NCBI GenBank assembly: GCA_947589585.1
Contig: CANQCA010000056.1
Span: forward strand, 1-9,431
Origin: an uncultured Clostridia bacterium
GTDB taxonomy: Bacteria; Bacillota; Clostridia; Christensenellales; Borkfalkiaceae
Direction: 5' to 3'
DNA length: 9,431 nt
Of the stretch, positions 1 to 7,129 are shown in pieces. The stretch's first letter is position 1, and each line of letters begins with the position of its first letter. The notes beneath the pieces are model-generated. The model worked only from the letters and a program-made list of their open reading frames with translations, had not been told where the DNA came from and did not search any database. The position numbers and the translations under genes were made by a program.

Positions 1-3000
1 CCTGCGACCCGGAACTCCTCTGCATTCTGCCCGCTGAGCTGGCCGTAGATAAGCTTGATCGCGCCCGGATTTCCTTTGTTATCCTTCTCATAGATGATGG
101 GAAGGGACTTATCCGCCATGAGCTTTTCATTATCGGGATCGATCGTAATGGTCGTGATGGAAGCACAGCCGCCGAGCACGCCGTCGATCTTGGTGACGGA
201 GGCCGAGAGGCTCATCGTGGTGATGGCCGTGCACGATTTGAAGAGGTTCGCGCCGAGCGCGATGCCGCCCTCTGCGTTGGACTTAGGGAACGCGATGCTC
301 TTAAGCCCCGTCTTGGTGAAGGCGAGATCGCCCACATCCGAGAGCTTGGAAACGCCATTCTTGTCCGTCGCGAAAGTCACGCTCTTGAGCGTTGCAAGGT
401 TGGCAAAGGCGGATGCGCCGAGCTCCTTGATGTTGTAGGGAAGGGTGATGGATGTAAGACCCGTATCGCCCGAGAAAACGGTGGAGCCGATGGTGAGTTC
501 GGTATCAGAATCGGGCGTGCCGAACTCGATGGCGGTGAGCACCGTGTTGGTGCTGAAGGCGTTTGTGCCGATGCTTTCGAGCTTGCTCCCATCCGCCGTC
601 CTGATCTTCCGGAACTTCGTGCCCGTGAAGGCGCCTGTGCCGATGGACGTGACGGATGCGGGGATGAGAAGCTCTTCGCCGCCGAGCGTCGTGACGTTGA
701 AGGCGCTGTTGCCGATCGTCGTGAGGCCCTCGGGAAGATTGATGGTCGTGATCTTCGTGCTTGCGAATGCACTGTTGCCGATCGTCTCGATGCCTTCCTC
801 AAGAGTGATTTCGGCAAGCTTGGAAGAGGCAAAGGCACTATTGGCGATCGTCTTGACACTCTTCGGAATCGTGATCGAAGTGATCCCGCTATTATAGAAC
901 GCGTTTTCGGGAATCTCCTCAAGGCCCTCCGGGAGTGCGATACTCGTCAGATTCTTCGTTTGAGAGAAGACCTCTTTGGCAAGCTCGAGCGATTGCGTCG
1001 GTTTCTCCGCAAAGTGGACCGTCTTAATGTTCGAATAGGAGTATTGGGCGTGCTCCCCTTCCGTCGTATAGAATGCCTTGGAGCCGAGGTAGGAAAGGCG
1101 CGCGGGGAAGGTGATCTCGGTGAGCTTCATCTTGCCGAAGAGGCTAGTGTAGGTCGTAGCGGTACTGCCGGTGCCCTTGTTTTCCTTGGCATCCTCGATG
1201 CGAAGCTCAGCTTCACCGCCCTGATCAAATGTGAACTGCGAAATATTGGCGCAGGAATTGAATGTTGTCGGCGCGATCGAGGTGACGGTGTTGGGAACGT
1301 TGACCGTGGCGAGGTTGGTACAGCTGGTCGCCATATATTCCGGCATCGTCAACATACCCTTCGGGAAGTGGATCTCGGTAAGGTGGCTGAGATGGTAGAA
1401 AGGCGAGTAGAGAGACGACATGTTCACATTATCGGGAAGATTCGGCGTAAAATCAATGCCCGTATACTGCACCTCTCCCGAGTCATCAGGCTTATAGGTA
1501 TCCACGTGATCCTTGAAGGTGATCTTGGTGATGCCGAGATTCTGGCTCGCGGTTATGCCGGATCTTGAGAAGGCGAGAGAGCCGACGCCGCTGATATATT
1601 CGGAGACGGTGAGTTCCTCTCCAACGTTGCTTGCAACATAGATCACCTTGTCGGGAACATAGGTGGATTCCGTATCCTCCGGCTTCAGCTTCGCTTCGCG
1701 GAGCGTGTAGAGGATGCCGTCTTGGGCGGCAAAACTCTTGCTCTTCTCGGCGACGGTGATCGTGGAAAGGTTGGTGCAGCCGTTGAAGATCTGGATATCA
1801 AAGTAGGCGCCGTTCGTCTGGATTTCCGTAAGCGATGCGGGAAGGGTGATGGACGAGATCTGGCTGCAGTTCGCAAACGCCTGGTCGCCGATAAAGGCGA
1901 GACGTTCGGGAAGCTCGAGGGTGGTAAGGCCCGTGCAACCCGAGAATGCGCTGTAGCCGATCTTGAGGGGTGTGGGTTCCGCATCCGTGGATTTCTCGAA
2001 GATGACGGATGTAAGCCCCGTGCAGCCGAGGAAGGCTTCGCTCCCGATATCAGTAACATTCTTATGGATCGTGATAGAAGTGAGCAATGTCCTCTCCTTG
2101 AACATACCATCCTGGATGGATGTCACGAAGTTGGGAATGACAAACGATCCGCTGTAATCGTCGGGGAAGAGCACGAAGTCGTCGACTTCCTGTTCGTGTT
2201 CCTCACCGTCATCACCCTCGACCATTGCCATATGCTTCCCGTAGATGATCCCTTGGTCATCCTTGTTATAGACAGGATGATTTTCCGCGAAATTGATTTC
2301 GCGAACGTTAGACCCGAAGATATCGAGAATGGGCAGGTAGGGCACGTTCCACCCGAGGTTGACCGTCGTGACACGGGAAATGTTGAACTGGTTGCCGGAT
2401 ACGGTCCCCTCAAACGCATCGTCCTCATACTTGATCTTATCTGCCGTACGAGTGGCGTTGAGCGTGAGGTTGACAGTGACCTCGCGGAGACCCACTTTGG
2501 CGGTTGAAAGGCCGCCGCGGGCGCCGAACGCGTTCTTGCCGAGCTTTGTAAGGTTGGCGGGAAGCGTGACGCTGGGCATGGAGGTAGCATAGTTGACCGT
2601 AGGGCCGCTTTCGTTTGCGGGTTGCCCGAGGAATGCACCCTCCGCAATGATGAGGTCGGGGCTGTTTTCCTTGCCTTGGAATTCGATCTCGGTGAGGTTT
2701 CTGAGGCCGCTGAAGGCTTCCACACCGATGTATTGCACGTCCTCATGGAAGACGAGCTTCTGGATCGACGTATTGCCCTTGACGGCGGAATCGCCGATGG
2801 AAGTGATCTCCTTGGGCACGACAAAGGTATGTGCACGGTTGGCGGTCGATGTACCCGTATCCTTTATGACATTCCCCTCTTCGTCCACAGAGTGGTTGAC
2901 GGGATAGTAGACGAGCTCTGTCCCATAGGCGGTGTTCTCCTTGGTGAGCATACCTTCGACCGAGGAGAAGGTGCCGCCCTCTTCCACATCCACATAGGAG

Positions 3001-6000
3001 AGATAGGTGAGCCCTTCGAGCGCTTCGGCAGGACTGACCTTAAGGCGCTTGGGGAAGTGGATGTAGGTGAGACGTGCGATGGTAGTAGTCGAAGCGGGAT
3101 CGCCGAATGCGTTCTTGCGGATCTCGAGACCGCTCGCCTCGGTCTCCCCTTCCGCCACGGGAAGGAAGTTGAGTTTGTTGAGGTTGGGATAGCCGCGGAA
3201 TGCGAGCTCTTCGATGAGGGATACGGTCGCGGGAATGTTGAGCATCTTGAGCGGGCAGGAGCCGATCGAGGTCGTTCCGTTGTAGTAGAACGCACCCTGC
3301 GGAATGGTCGTCACGGACTTATCTGCCACCGTGGCGGGAATGGTGTATTCCTCTGCCGTACGGGCATAGGGATAATAACGAAGCTCCATGCGCGCGCTCG
3401 GTTCATTATAGAAGAAGAGCACGCCGTCCACGGAATAGTATTTCTGATCGGCCTTTTGGGTCGCTTCATAGATCTCGATATCGGTGAGCGCGGAGCAGTT
3501 CTGGAAGGCGGCGCCGTCCGTCCCGAGGTTGATCTGGGTGACGCTCGAAGGGATGGAGATCTTGACGAGGTTGGTGCAGCCTGTGAAATCTTCCACACGG
3601 GTGACGGGCTTGCCCTTATATGTCTCGGGGATCTTGGCCTCTTTAACGTATGCGATACCTTCGCCCTTGGAGACGCGGTAGATCTCGCCGTCTTCCGTAA
3701 ATGTGAAGATGGGCACCCATTTCGCCGTGTAGGTCATGTTGTCGGCGACGGCGTAGGACCGATTCATCTTCCCCTCGTAATTGGTGAGGGCAGTACGCAT
3801 ATCGAAGTCGTACCAACCGCAGAAGGTGAGCTCGGAGTTCTCCTCCTTGACGTGGGGAACGGGAAGCGTGGGCGCTTCGCCGAACTTGACCTTGAAGGGC
3901 TCGATCTCTTCTTCCTGTGCGTAGTTTCCGAGACGGAAGTAGATGGTGTATTCGTTGGGAGTCCACTTCGCATAGAGCGTGACGTCGTTTTCGAAATCAA
4001 AGGTCGTAGATGCGGCAGGCGTCGTGTAGTTGGGCTCGAGATACCAATTCTCGAAGGTATAGCCATAGCGGGTGACCTGAGCGGGAAGGGCAAGATCGTC
4101 GCCCTTTGCACGATAGACGGGGTCCTGATTGGTGCCCGACTGCGCATCGAAGGCAACCGAGTAGACGTTGACTTTGATATCCTTCTTCTCGGATTCGCTC
4201 CCGTCGGCATAGACGGCGCTGACGGAGATCTTGTTCTCCCCCTTCTGCGTGAAGTCGATCTTATAGCGGAGCTCGGAGGAAGACACCCCGAGGAGCGTAT
4301 CGTTGAGGTAGATGCGGAAGCTCTCTGCGCCGAAAACGGCATTCCACGTCACATAGTTGTGCGCATAGGAGGCTTCGCCCATTGTGCCGTTCTTGATGAC
4401 GAGGCTTCCGCTCCTGAGCGAATCGGCCGCATTCGTCTGGCCCTTGGCCTGAACGGTGATCGTGTATTCGGAGATCGCGGAGTTATAATATTCGCTGAGA
4501 TCGGCGGACGTATCCGGCGCTGCGACGTCGAAGGGCACCCCGTTGACGGTCACGGTATATTTTGCGGCCCCCGCAACTTCCTTCCACGTGAGCGTCGTCC
4601 CCGTGAAGTTAAGGTTCTGCGGCGTCGCAAGACGGGTCTTGGCGATCGTGCTCGGCGTAATTGTCTCGGGAGAGAGCCAGCCGAACCCGTAAGGCTTGAC
4701 GCTGACGGTGAGATCGCCCGCATCGTAGTATTGAAGGGAGAGGCTCGTCTCGTCCGCAACGTCGGTCTCGGTGGGCTGGCCGCCCGCCTTCGTCACGCTG
4801 ACGATGTAGCCGTCCGCATTCTCCACGGCGTTCCACTTGAGAAGGCCGGTATCCTGATCGAATGCGACTCCCGTGGCTTCGCCCAATGTACGGGTGCAGA
4901 CATGCGAAGCCGAGGTGGAAGGAAGGTATCCGTCTGCCACCGCTTTGACGGTGAAGATGATGCCGCCCTCCGCCATATCGCATTCGCTGAAGTCGAAGCT
5001 GGGCTTTCCGCCCGTGGAAACATCCTGATGGGTGTGCCCGTCCGTCCCGCAGACGACGGTGACGAGATAGTCGGTCGCGTTGGGGACTTCGTTAAAGACA
5101 AGCACATTGTCCTGTTCCTTGAACACGGAGACACGGGCAAGCGCTTTATTCTTATAATAGACAGTCGTGCTCTGCGTGCCCGCAGCAACGGTCACGGTGT
5201 ATTCGCCCGCATCCTTTTGGGTGAAATCGTAGTTGAAGTTGGTGAAGGCGACCGTCTGATCGACGACGTTCTTGCCGTCCGGCCCCGTGATGGTGAGCTT
5301 GTAGCTGTTGTTACCGCTGCGGCCCGTCCAGGAGACGCCCTTCTCCGTCACGGAGACTGCGGGCGCATCGCTCTCCCACACGGCATAGAGCGTGCGGGGT
5401 TCCTCGATGGACTGCTCCTCGTATTTTGCTGTGAGCTTATCGGCGCTCTCGTAGTCGCTCAGCCACCAACCGGCAAAGACCGCGCCTGCCTTTTGCGGCG
5501 TGGGAAGGCCGAAGAGCTTGTGGCCGACCGTCGTCATCGGTCCGACGGGCGTGACGCCCTCGCCCGCGTCGAAGCTCACTTCGAACTCGGGCTCGATCTT
5601 TTCGACAAAACGGGCATAAAGCGTGATATCCGCCGTGATGGGGCGGGTGAACGTGAACACGTTACGGAGCTCTTTATCCGCATACCAACCGACAAAGACC
5701 TTCTCCCCGTTGGTGGGATCCTGCGGTTTTGTCGCCGTCTTGCCGTTGAGGATGGTCTGTGCGGGAACGGACGTGCCGCCGTTCGTATTGAACGTGACGG
5801 TGAAGTCCATCTTCCTGAGGAAAGAATATCCCGTCCCGTCATACTCTAACGTAATAACATTATTGTATAGAGACGCGACGATGTCCTCTTTGTTCTTCTC
5901 GTCGAAATCAAGCGTGAGCTGTTCCCCGTCGAGCGTATATTCGCCGACGAAGGTCTCTCCCTTGATCGCAAAAGTAAATGTGTTGCCGAGCTCGAGCTCC

Positions 6001-6146
6001 AGCGTGTACTCCGCCGTACCGGCGTCGTAGTAGTAGACCGCTTGCTCGTCACTCGCCACGGGGTCCTCTCCGCCGCATGCGCCGAGCACGACGCTGCCGA
6101 GCATGAGAACTGCCACCGTCAAAATGATGGATAGGCGTTTCTTCAT
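1..6146 (-). CDS. Giant BspA-like leucine-rich-repeat surface lipoprotein with InlB B-repeats and Fn3-like domains (3' end outside window)
   Basis: One frame stays open from the ATG at 6146 to the window edge, giving 2048 whole codons with no stop, so the protein is longer than this. Residues 1-24 are a lipoprotein signal peptide: MKKR, a hydrophobic stretch, then the lipobox LGAC with Cys24 as the lipidated residue. This implies anchoring on the outer face of the membrane. After it come a beta-rich N-domain (about 25-112), two InlB B-repeats (113-182, 188-259), about five Fn3-like domains (260-659), two more InlB B-repeats (660-730, 731-811) and LRR_5/BspA repeats from about 813 to the edge. 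The start is fixed by AAGGAG at 6155-6160, eight bases upstream, and by the signal peptide beginning there. Proteins of this architecture are usually adhesins or ligand-binding surface proteins; no enzyme motif is visible and the ligand cannot be inferred. No co-directional gene lies closely upstream, so it seems to be transcribed from its own promoter. Confidence 0.95.
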   Translation of the reverse strand, partial: MKKRLSIILTVAVLMLGSVVLGACGGEDPVASDEQAVYYYDAGTAEYTLELELGNTFTFAIKGETFVGEYTLDGEQLTLDFDEKNKEDIVASLYNNVITLEYDGTGYSFLRKMDFTVTFNTNGGTSVPAQTILNGKTATKPQDPTNGEKVFVGWYADKELRNVFTFTRPITADITLYARFVEKIEPEFEVSFDAGEGVTPVGPMTTVGHKLFGLPTPQKAGAVFAGWWLSDYESADKLTAKYEEQSIEEPRTLYAVWESDAPAVSVTEKGVSWTGRSGNNSYKLTITGPDGKNVVDQTVAFTNFNYDFTQKDAGEYTVTVAAGTQSTTVYYKNKALARVSVFKEQDNVLVFNEVPNATDYLVTVVCGTDGHTHQDVSTGGKPSFDFSECDMAEGGIIFTVKAVADGYLPSTSASHVCTRTLGEATGVAFDQDTGLLKWNAVENADGYIVSVTKAGGQPTETDVADETSLSLQYYDAGDLTVSVKPYGFGWLSPETITPSTIAKTRLATPQNLNFTGTTLTWKEVAGAAKYTVTVNGVPFDVAAPDTSADLSEYYNSAISEYTITVQAKGQTNAADSLRSGSLVIKNGTMGEASYAHNYVTWNAVFGAESFRIYLNDTLLGVSSSELRYKIDFTQKGENKISVSAVYADGSESEKKDIKVNVYSVAFDAQSGTNQDPVYRAKGDDLALPAQVTRYGYTFENWYLEPNYTTPAASTTFDFENDVTLYAKWTPNEYTIYFRLGNYAQEEEIEPFKVKFGEAPTLPVPHVKEENSELTFCGWYDFDMRTALTNYEGKMNRSYAVADNMTYTAKWVPIFTFTEDGEIYRVSKGEGIAYVKEAKIPETYKGKPVTRVEDFTGCTNLVKISIPSSVTQINLGTDGAAFQNCSALTDIEIYEATQKADQKYYSVDGVLFFYNEPSARMELRYYPYARTAEEYTIPATVADKSVTTIPQGAFYYNGTTSIGSCPLKMLNIPATVSLIEELAFRGYPNLNKLNFLPVAEGETEASGLEIRKNAFGDPASTTTIARLTYIHFPKRLKVSPAEALEGLTYLSYVDVEEGGTFSSVEGMLTKENTAYGTELVYYPVNHSVDEEGNVIKDTGTSTANRAHTFVVPKEITSIGDSAVKGNTSIQKLVFHEDVQYIGVEAFSGLRNLTEIEFQGKENSPDLIIAEGAFLGQPANESGPTVNYATSMPSVTLPANLTKLGKNAFGARGGLSTAKVGLREVTVNLTLNATRTADKIKYEDDAFEGTVSGNQFNISRVTTVNLGWNVPYLPILDIFGSNVREINFAENHPVYNKDDQGIIYGKHMAMVEGDDGEEHEQEVDDFVLFPDDYSGSFVIPNFVTSIQDGMFKERTLLTSITIHKNVTDIGSEAFLGCTGLTSVIFEKSTDAEPTPLKIGYSAFSGCTGLTTLELPERLAFIGDQAFANCSQISSITLPASLTEIQTNGAYFDIQIFNGCTNLSTITVAEKSKSFAAQDGILYTLREAKLKPEDTESTYVPDKVIYVASNVGEELTVSEYISGVGSLAFSRSGITASQNLGITKITFKDHVDTYKPDDSGEVQYTGIDFTPNLPDNVNMSSLYSPFYHLSHLTEIHFPKGMLTMPEYMATSCTNLATVNVPNTVTSIAPTTFNSCANISQFTFDQGGEAELRIEDAKENKGTGSTATTYTSLFGKMKLTEITFPARLSYLGSKAFYTTEGEHAQYSYSNIKTVHFAEKPTQSLELAKEVFSQTKNLTSIALPEGLEEIPENAFYNSGITSITIPKSVKTIANSAFASSKLAEITLEEGIETIGNSAFASTKITTINLPEGLTTIGNSAFNVTTLGGEELLIPASVTSIGTGAFTGTKFRKIRTADGSKLESIGTNAFSTNTVLTAIEFGTPDSDTELTIGSTVFSGDTGLTSITLPYNIKELGASAFANLATLKSVTFATDKNGVSKLSDVGDLAFTKTGLKSIAFPKSNAEGGIALGANLFKSCTAITTMSLSASVTKIDGVLGGCASITTITIDPDNEKLMADKSLPIIYEKDNKGNPGAIKLIYGQLSGQNAEEFRVA
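3..3713 (-). repeat. BspA-type LRR_5 leucine-rich-repeat array (continues past window edge)
   Basis: From residue about 813 to the edge (over 1200 residues) the protein is built from repeats of the form L-T-S-I-T-I-P-x-x-V-T-S-I-G-x-x-A-F-x-G-C. Examples are the stretches around F-T-G-C-T-N-L, A-F-L-G-C-T-G-L-T-S and A-F-S-G-C-T-G-L-T-T. This is the BspA/LRR_5 (Treponema pallidum-type) LRR, which forms a curved beta-solenoid and occurs in adhesins of oral and gut bacteria. Repeats are irregular in the first two thirds, with loops such as an acidic segment near 2170-2230, and become near-regular toward position 700. Confidence 0.92.
687..884 (-). repeat. Three consecutive 66-bp LRR units (22 residues each)
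   Basis: Reading on the minus strand, blocks 884-819, 818-753 and 752-687 each encode 22 residues with no gap. Each carries I-T-x-I/L-x-x-x-V/I/L-x-T-I-A/G-N-S-A-F, and N-S-A-F is at the same place in all three. The DNA copies are clearly related but not identical, so this is an older internal duplication and not a fresh slippage tract. It is the most regular part of the array. Confidence 0.85.
3714..4169 (-). repeat. Second pair of InlB B-repeats
   Basis: Residues 660-730 show Y-S-V-A-F-D-A-Q-S-G, F-E-N-W-Y and L-Y-A-K-W. Residues 731-811 show Y-T-I-Y-F-R-L-G, F-C-G-W-Y and Y-T-A-K-W. Both end in the aromatic A-K-W strand typical of the family. The pair sits immediately before the LRR array, so B-repeats bracket the Fn3-like stalk on both sides. 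Confidence 0.85.
4170..5369 (-). repeat. About five tandem Fn3-like beta-sandwich domains
   Basis: Residues 260-659 fall into about five stretches of 75-85 residues. Four of them share the Fn3-type core of strand, W/F-x-x-V-x-x-A-x-x-Y-x-V-x-V: LVFNEVPNATDYLVTV, LKWNAVENADGYIVSV, LTWKEVAGAAKYTVTV and VTWNAVFGAESFRIYL. The first (about 260-337) is less typical and could be an Ig-like fold. Such domains usually act as a stalk that spaces a binding region from the membrane. Domain edges are by eye and may be off by about ten residues. Confidence 0.72.
5370..5810 (-). repeat. First pair of InlB B-repeats (Flg_new/Listeria-Bacteroides repeat)
   Basis: Residues 113-182 and 188-259 each follow the InlB B-repeat pattern: a first strand with F-T-V-T-F-N-T-N-G-G or F-E-V-S-F-D-A-G, then F-V-G-W-Y or F-A-G-W-W, ending in L-Y-A-R-F or L-Y-A-V-W. 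The family forms small ubiquitin-like beta-grasp modules found as spacers or binding modules in surface proteins. The second copy is more divergent, with A-G-E-G replacing N-G-G. Confidence 0.88.
6075..6146 (-). other. Lipoprotein signal peptide of the giant LRR protein
   Basis: Codons 1-24 encode two lysines and an arginine, then a hydrophobic core of about 17 residues, then Leu-Gly-Ala-Cys. This matches the type II signal peptidase lipobox, with the lipid-modified cysteine encoded at 6075-6077 and Gly-Gly-Glu following. It indicates Sec export and lipid anchoring rather than LPXTG sorting, although a C-terminal anchor cannot be excluded because the 3' end is missing. Confidence 0.93.
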
Positions 6147-6154
6147 AATACAAT

Positions 6155-6160
6155 CTCCTT
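6155..6160 (-). promoter_or_regulatory. Shine-Dalgarno of the giant lipoprotein gene
   Basis: On the minus strand AAGGAG lies eight bases before the ATG at 6146, within GGAAGGAGATTGT. It is a strong ribosome binding site and decides the start. Confidence 0.88.
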
Positions 6161-6251
6161 CCTTGTATTTATTCACTTCGCCGCTTTGATTTCGAACTTT
6201 GGGACACGAGTTTAGGGTGGCAAACAAAGCTGACTACGCTCCTATGCCCTT

Positions 6252-6281
6252 ATATTACCATATCTATTTTTATACTGTCAA
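6252..6281 (-). promoter_or_regulatory. Sigma-A-type promoter of the giant lipoprotein gene
   Basis: On the minus strand a perfect TTGACA (6276-6281) is followed after 18 bases by TAATAT (6252-6257), preceded by TGG, which makes an extended -10. Transcription would start near 6245, leaving a leader of about 100 bases before the ATG at 6146. No riboswitch or other leader motif was recognised in that leader. Confidence 0.75.
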
Positions 6282-6588
6282 ATGATTTACGCCGCATATT
6301 ACAAAATTTTTGTGAAAATTTGAAAAAAACGGATAATTAACGAATATATTCATTTGGATTTTATTTTTTATGCATTTTGGGGCCGTTCGGCGAAATAAAT
6401 TGAAAATTATTTGAAACAAATTCGGAACGAAATTTACATTTTTCATTCCTGCGGCCTTCCGAAGGGGGCGGAATTTCACATTTTCACATGCGGAATAGGG
6501 CGAAGATGGCGGTTTTTTCATTCCAAGCCCCCGAAAATTGGGAAATATGCTTAGGAAAATGTAATTATACATGAACCCTCAAATGCAC
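6282..6588 (-). other. AT-rich intergenic stretch with no recognisable gene
   Basis: This stretch lies between the promoter of the giant lipoprotein gene and the terminator at 6589-6622. It is rich in A and T runs. A minus-strand open frame of 100 codons crosses it but overlaps the promoter, has no clear ribosome binding site, and resembles nothing recognised, so it is not called as a gene. The only structure seen is a weak imperfect repeat (6429-6454 and 6470-6493) about 41 bases apart. Confidence 0.6.
6429..6493. repeat. Weak imperfect direct repeat, period about 41 bases
   Basis: GAAATTTACATTTTTCA followed by TTCCTGCGG starts at 6429, and GGAATTTCACATTTTCA followed by CATGCGG starts at 6470. 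They align over about 24 bases with several mismatches and a small gap. A third partial relative (TTTTTTCATTCC) follows near 6512-6523. It may be part of a dispersed intergenic repeat or chance similarity in AT-rich DNA. Confidence 0.35.
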
Positions 6589-6622
6589 AAAAAAAGCCCT
6601 CCCTCGGGCAGAGAGAGAAGGC
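6589..6622 (-). terminator. Intrinsic terminator behind the tag relic
   Basis: On the minus strand GCCTTCTCTC (6622-6613) can pair over ten positions, two of them G-U, with GAGGGAGGGC (6605-6596) around a seven-base loop, followed at once by seven T (6595-6589). This is a good intrinsic terminator. The only candidate gene upstream on that strand is the decayed tag gene, so it seems to be a left-over of that transcript. Confidence 0.78.
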
Positions 6623-6639
6623 AAGCTGCGGGCCTGAAA

Positions 6640-6995
6640 AAATGGCGGCAAACGATCGCACGAAAACGCTTGGCTTTCGGCCTTCAGAGCGAAAATGAGG
6701 CTACCATGTCCGAGAGAGGACTGTGCGAAATCCCCTCTGCCCATGCCTCGCACAGAGATACGCCGGCGGCCTTAAAGCTTTGGATGGCATTTGAAAACTT
6801 CCCGTACGCTCTCCCGCTTCCATGGGTTTTCGTGCTGCCGAATGACCGCCCGCATTGCAGAGCTCCGCGCATCAAATATTCAAACTGATTCTGTCGCCGA
6901 AAGGGGCACGCCCCACTCCGTATCGTGGTAGTGTTCGTTGAGCCCCCCATCGCGGCACCGAGCGCACAATTTCGGCTCTTTCCCTCCTCTTCGTA
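6640..6995 (-). pseudogene. tag: Decayed DNA-3-methyladenine glycosylase I (tag) with several frameshifts
   Basis: Tag excises 3-methyladenine from alkylated DNA in base excision repair. Its hallmarks are here, but split between frames. One frame reads LCARCRDGG, then NEHYHDTEWGVPL (YHDTEWGVPL at 6930-6901), then reaches an in-frame TGA. The next frame reads FEYLMRGALQCGRSF (6884-6840), matching the family's FEYLM-x-E-x-x-QCGLSW segment. The first frame then returns with WKRESVREVF, matching the KRE-x-x-R-x-x-F helix. The gap between the first two motifs is 16 bases where the family has 18, and the next gap is two bases too long, so a -2 and a +2 lesion are visible. Further on, NAIQSFKAAGVSL and a weak I-R-S-E...R-K match later parts. 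An AGGAGG (about 6989-6984) survives upstream. A terminator follows after about 370 bases, whereas an intact gene needs about 560, so the C-terminal part is also lost. Confidence 0.8.
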
Positions 6996-7071
6996 ATTTG
7001 GGAATAATCGGGATCCGTTCGGGCTGCAGCCTCGGAATGAGGGGTACCCGTCGCAACTCCTTGATTACAGC

Positions 7072-7096
7072 AAAAAAGGCAGACCTATCGTCTGCC
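7072..7096 (-). terminator. Intrinsic terminator of the membrane-protein gene
   Basis: On the minus strand GGCAGAC (7096-7090) pairs perfectly with GTCTGCC (7084-7078) over seven base pairs around a five-base loop, followed by six T (7077-7072). It lies about 33 bases after the stop of the gene at 7130-7780. Confidence 0.88.
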
Positions 7097-7129
7097 CTCT
7101 ATACAAAGTTACCTGCGTTCATTGCCCGT

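Noticed and set aside
1722..2507. Plus-strand open frame of 261 codons, and others of 100-200 codons at 94-2836 on both strands
   Set aside because: Same cause: shadows of the LRR coding frame, with Ser/Arg/Pro-rich or repetitive composition and no motifs.
2622..5849. Plus-strand open frame of 1075 codons
   Set aside because: It lies wholly antisense to the giant lipoprotein gene, whose minus-strand translation gives clear LRR, B-repeat and Fn3-like motifs. The plus frame is low-complexity (rich in G, E, D, R, H) with no recognisable domain; it is open because the real gene rarely uses codons whose complements are stops.
6147..6245. Leader of about 100 bases before the giant lipoprotein as a riboswitch
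   Set aside because: No known riboswitch core was recognised and there is no terminator or anti-terminator hairpin before the ribosome binding site; only a trivial five-pair stem is possible.
6270..6572. Minus-strand open frame of 100 codons
   Set aside because: It runs over the -35 of the giant lipoprotein promoter, has an AT-driven Phe/Asn/Lys-rich composition, no convincing ribosome binding site and no recognisable domain.
6684..6950. Minus-strand open frame of 88 codons as a small gene
   Set aside because: It contains one displaced piece of the tag relic (FEYLM...ALQCG) while the preceding YHDTEWGVPL piece is in another frame, so it is a fragment of a broken gene.
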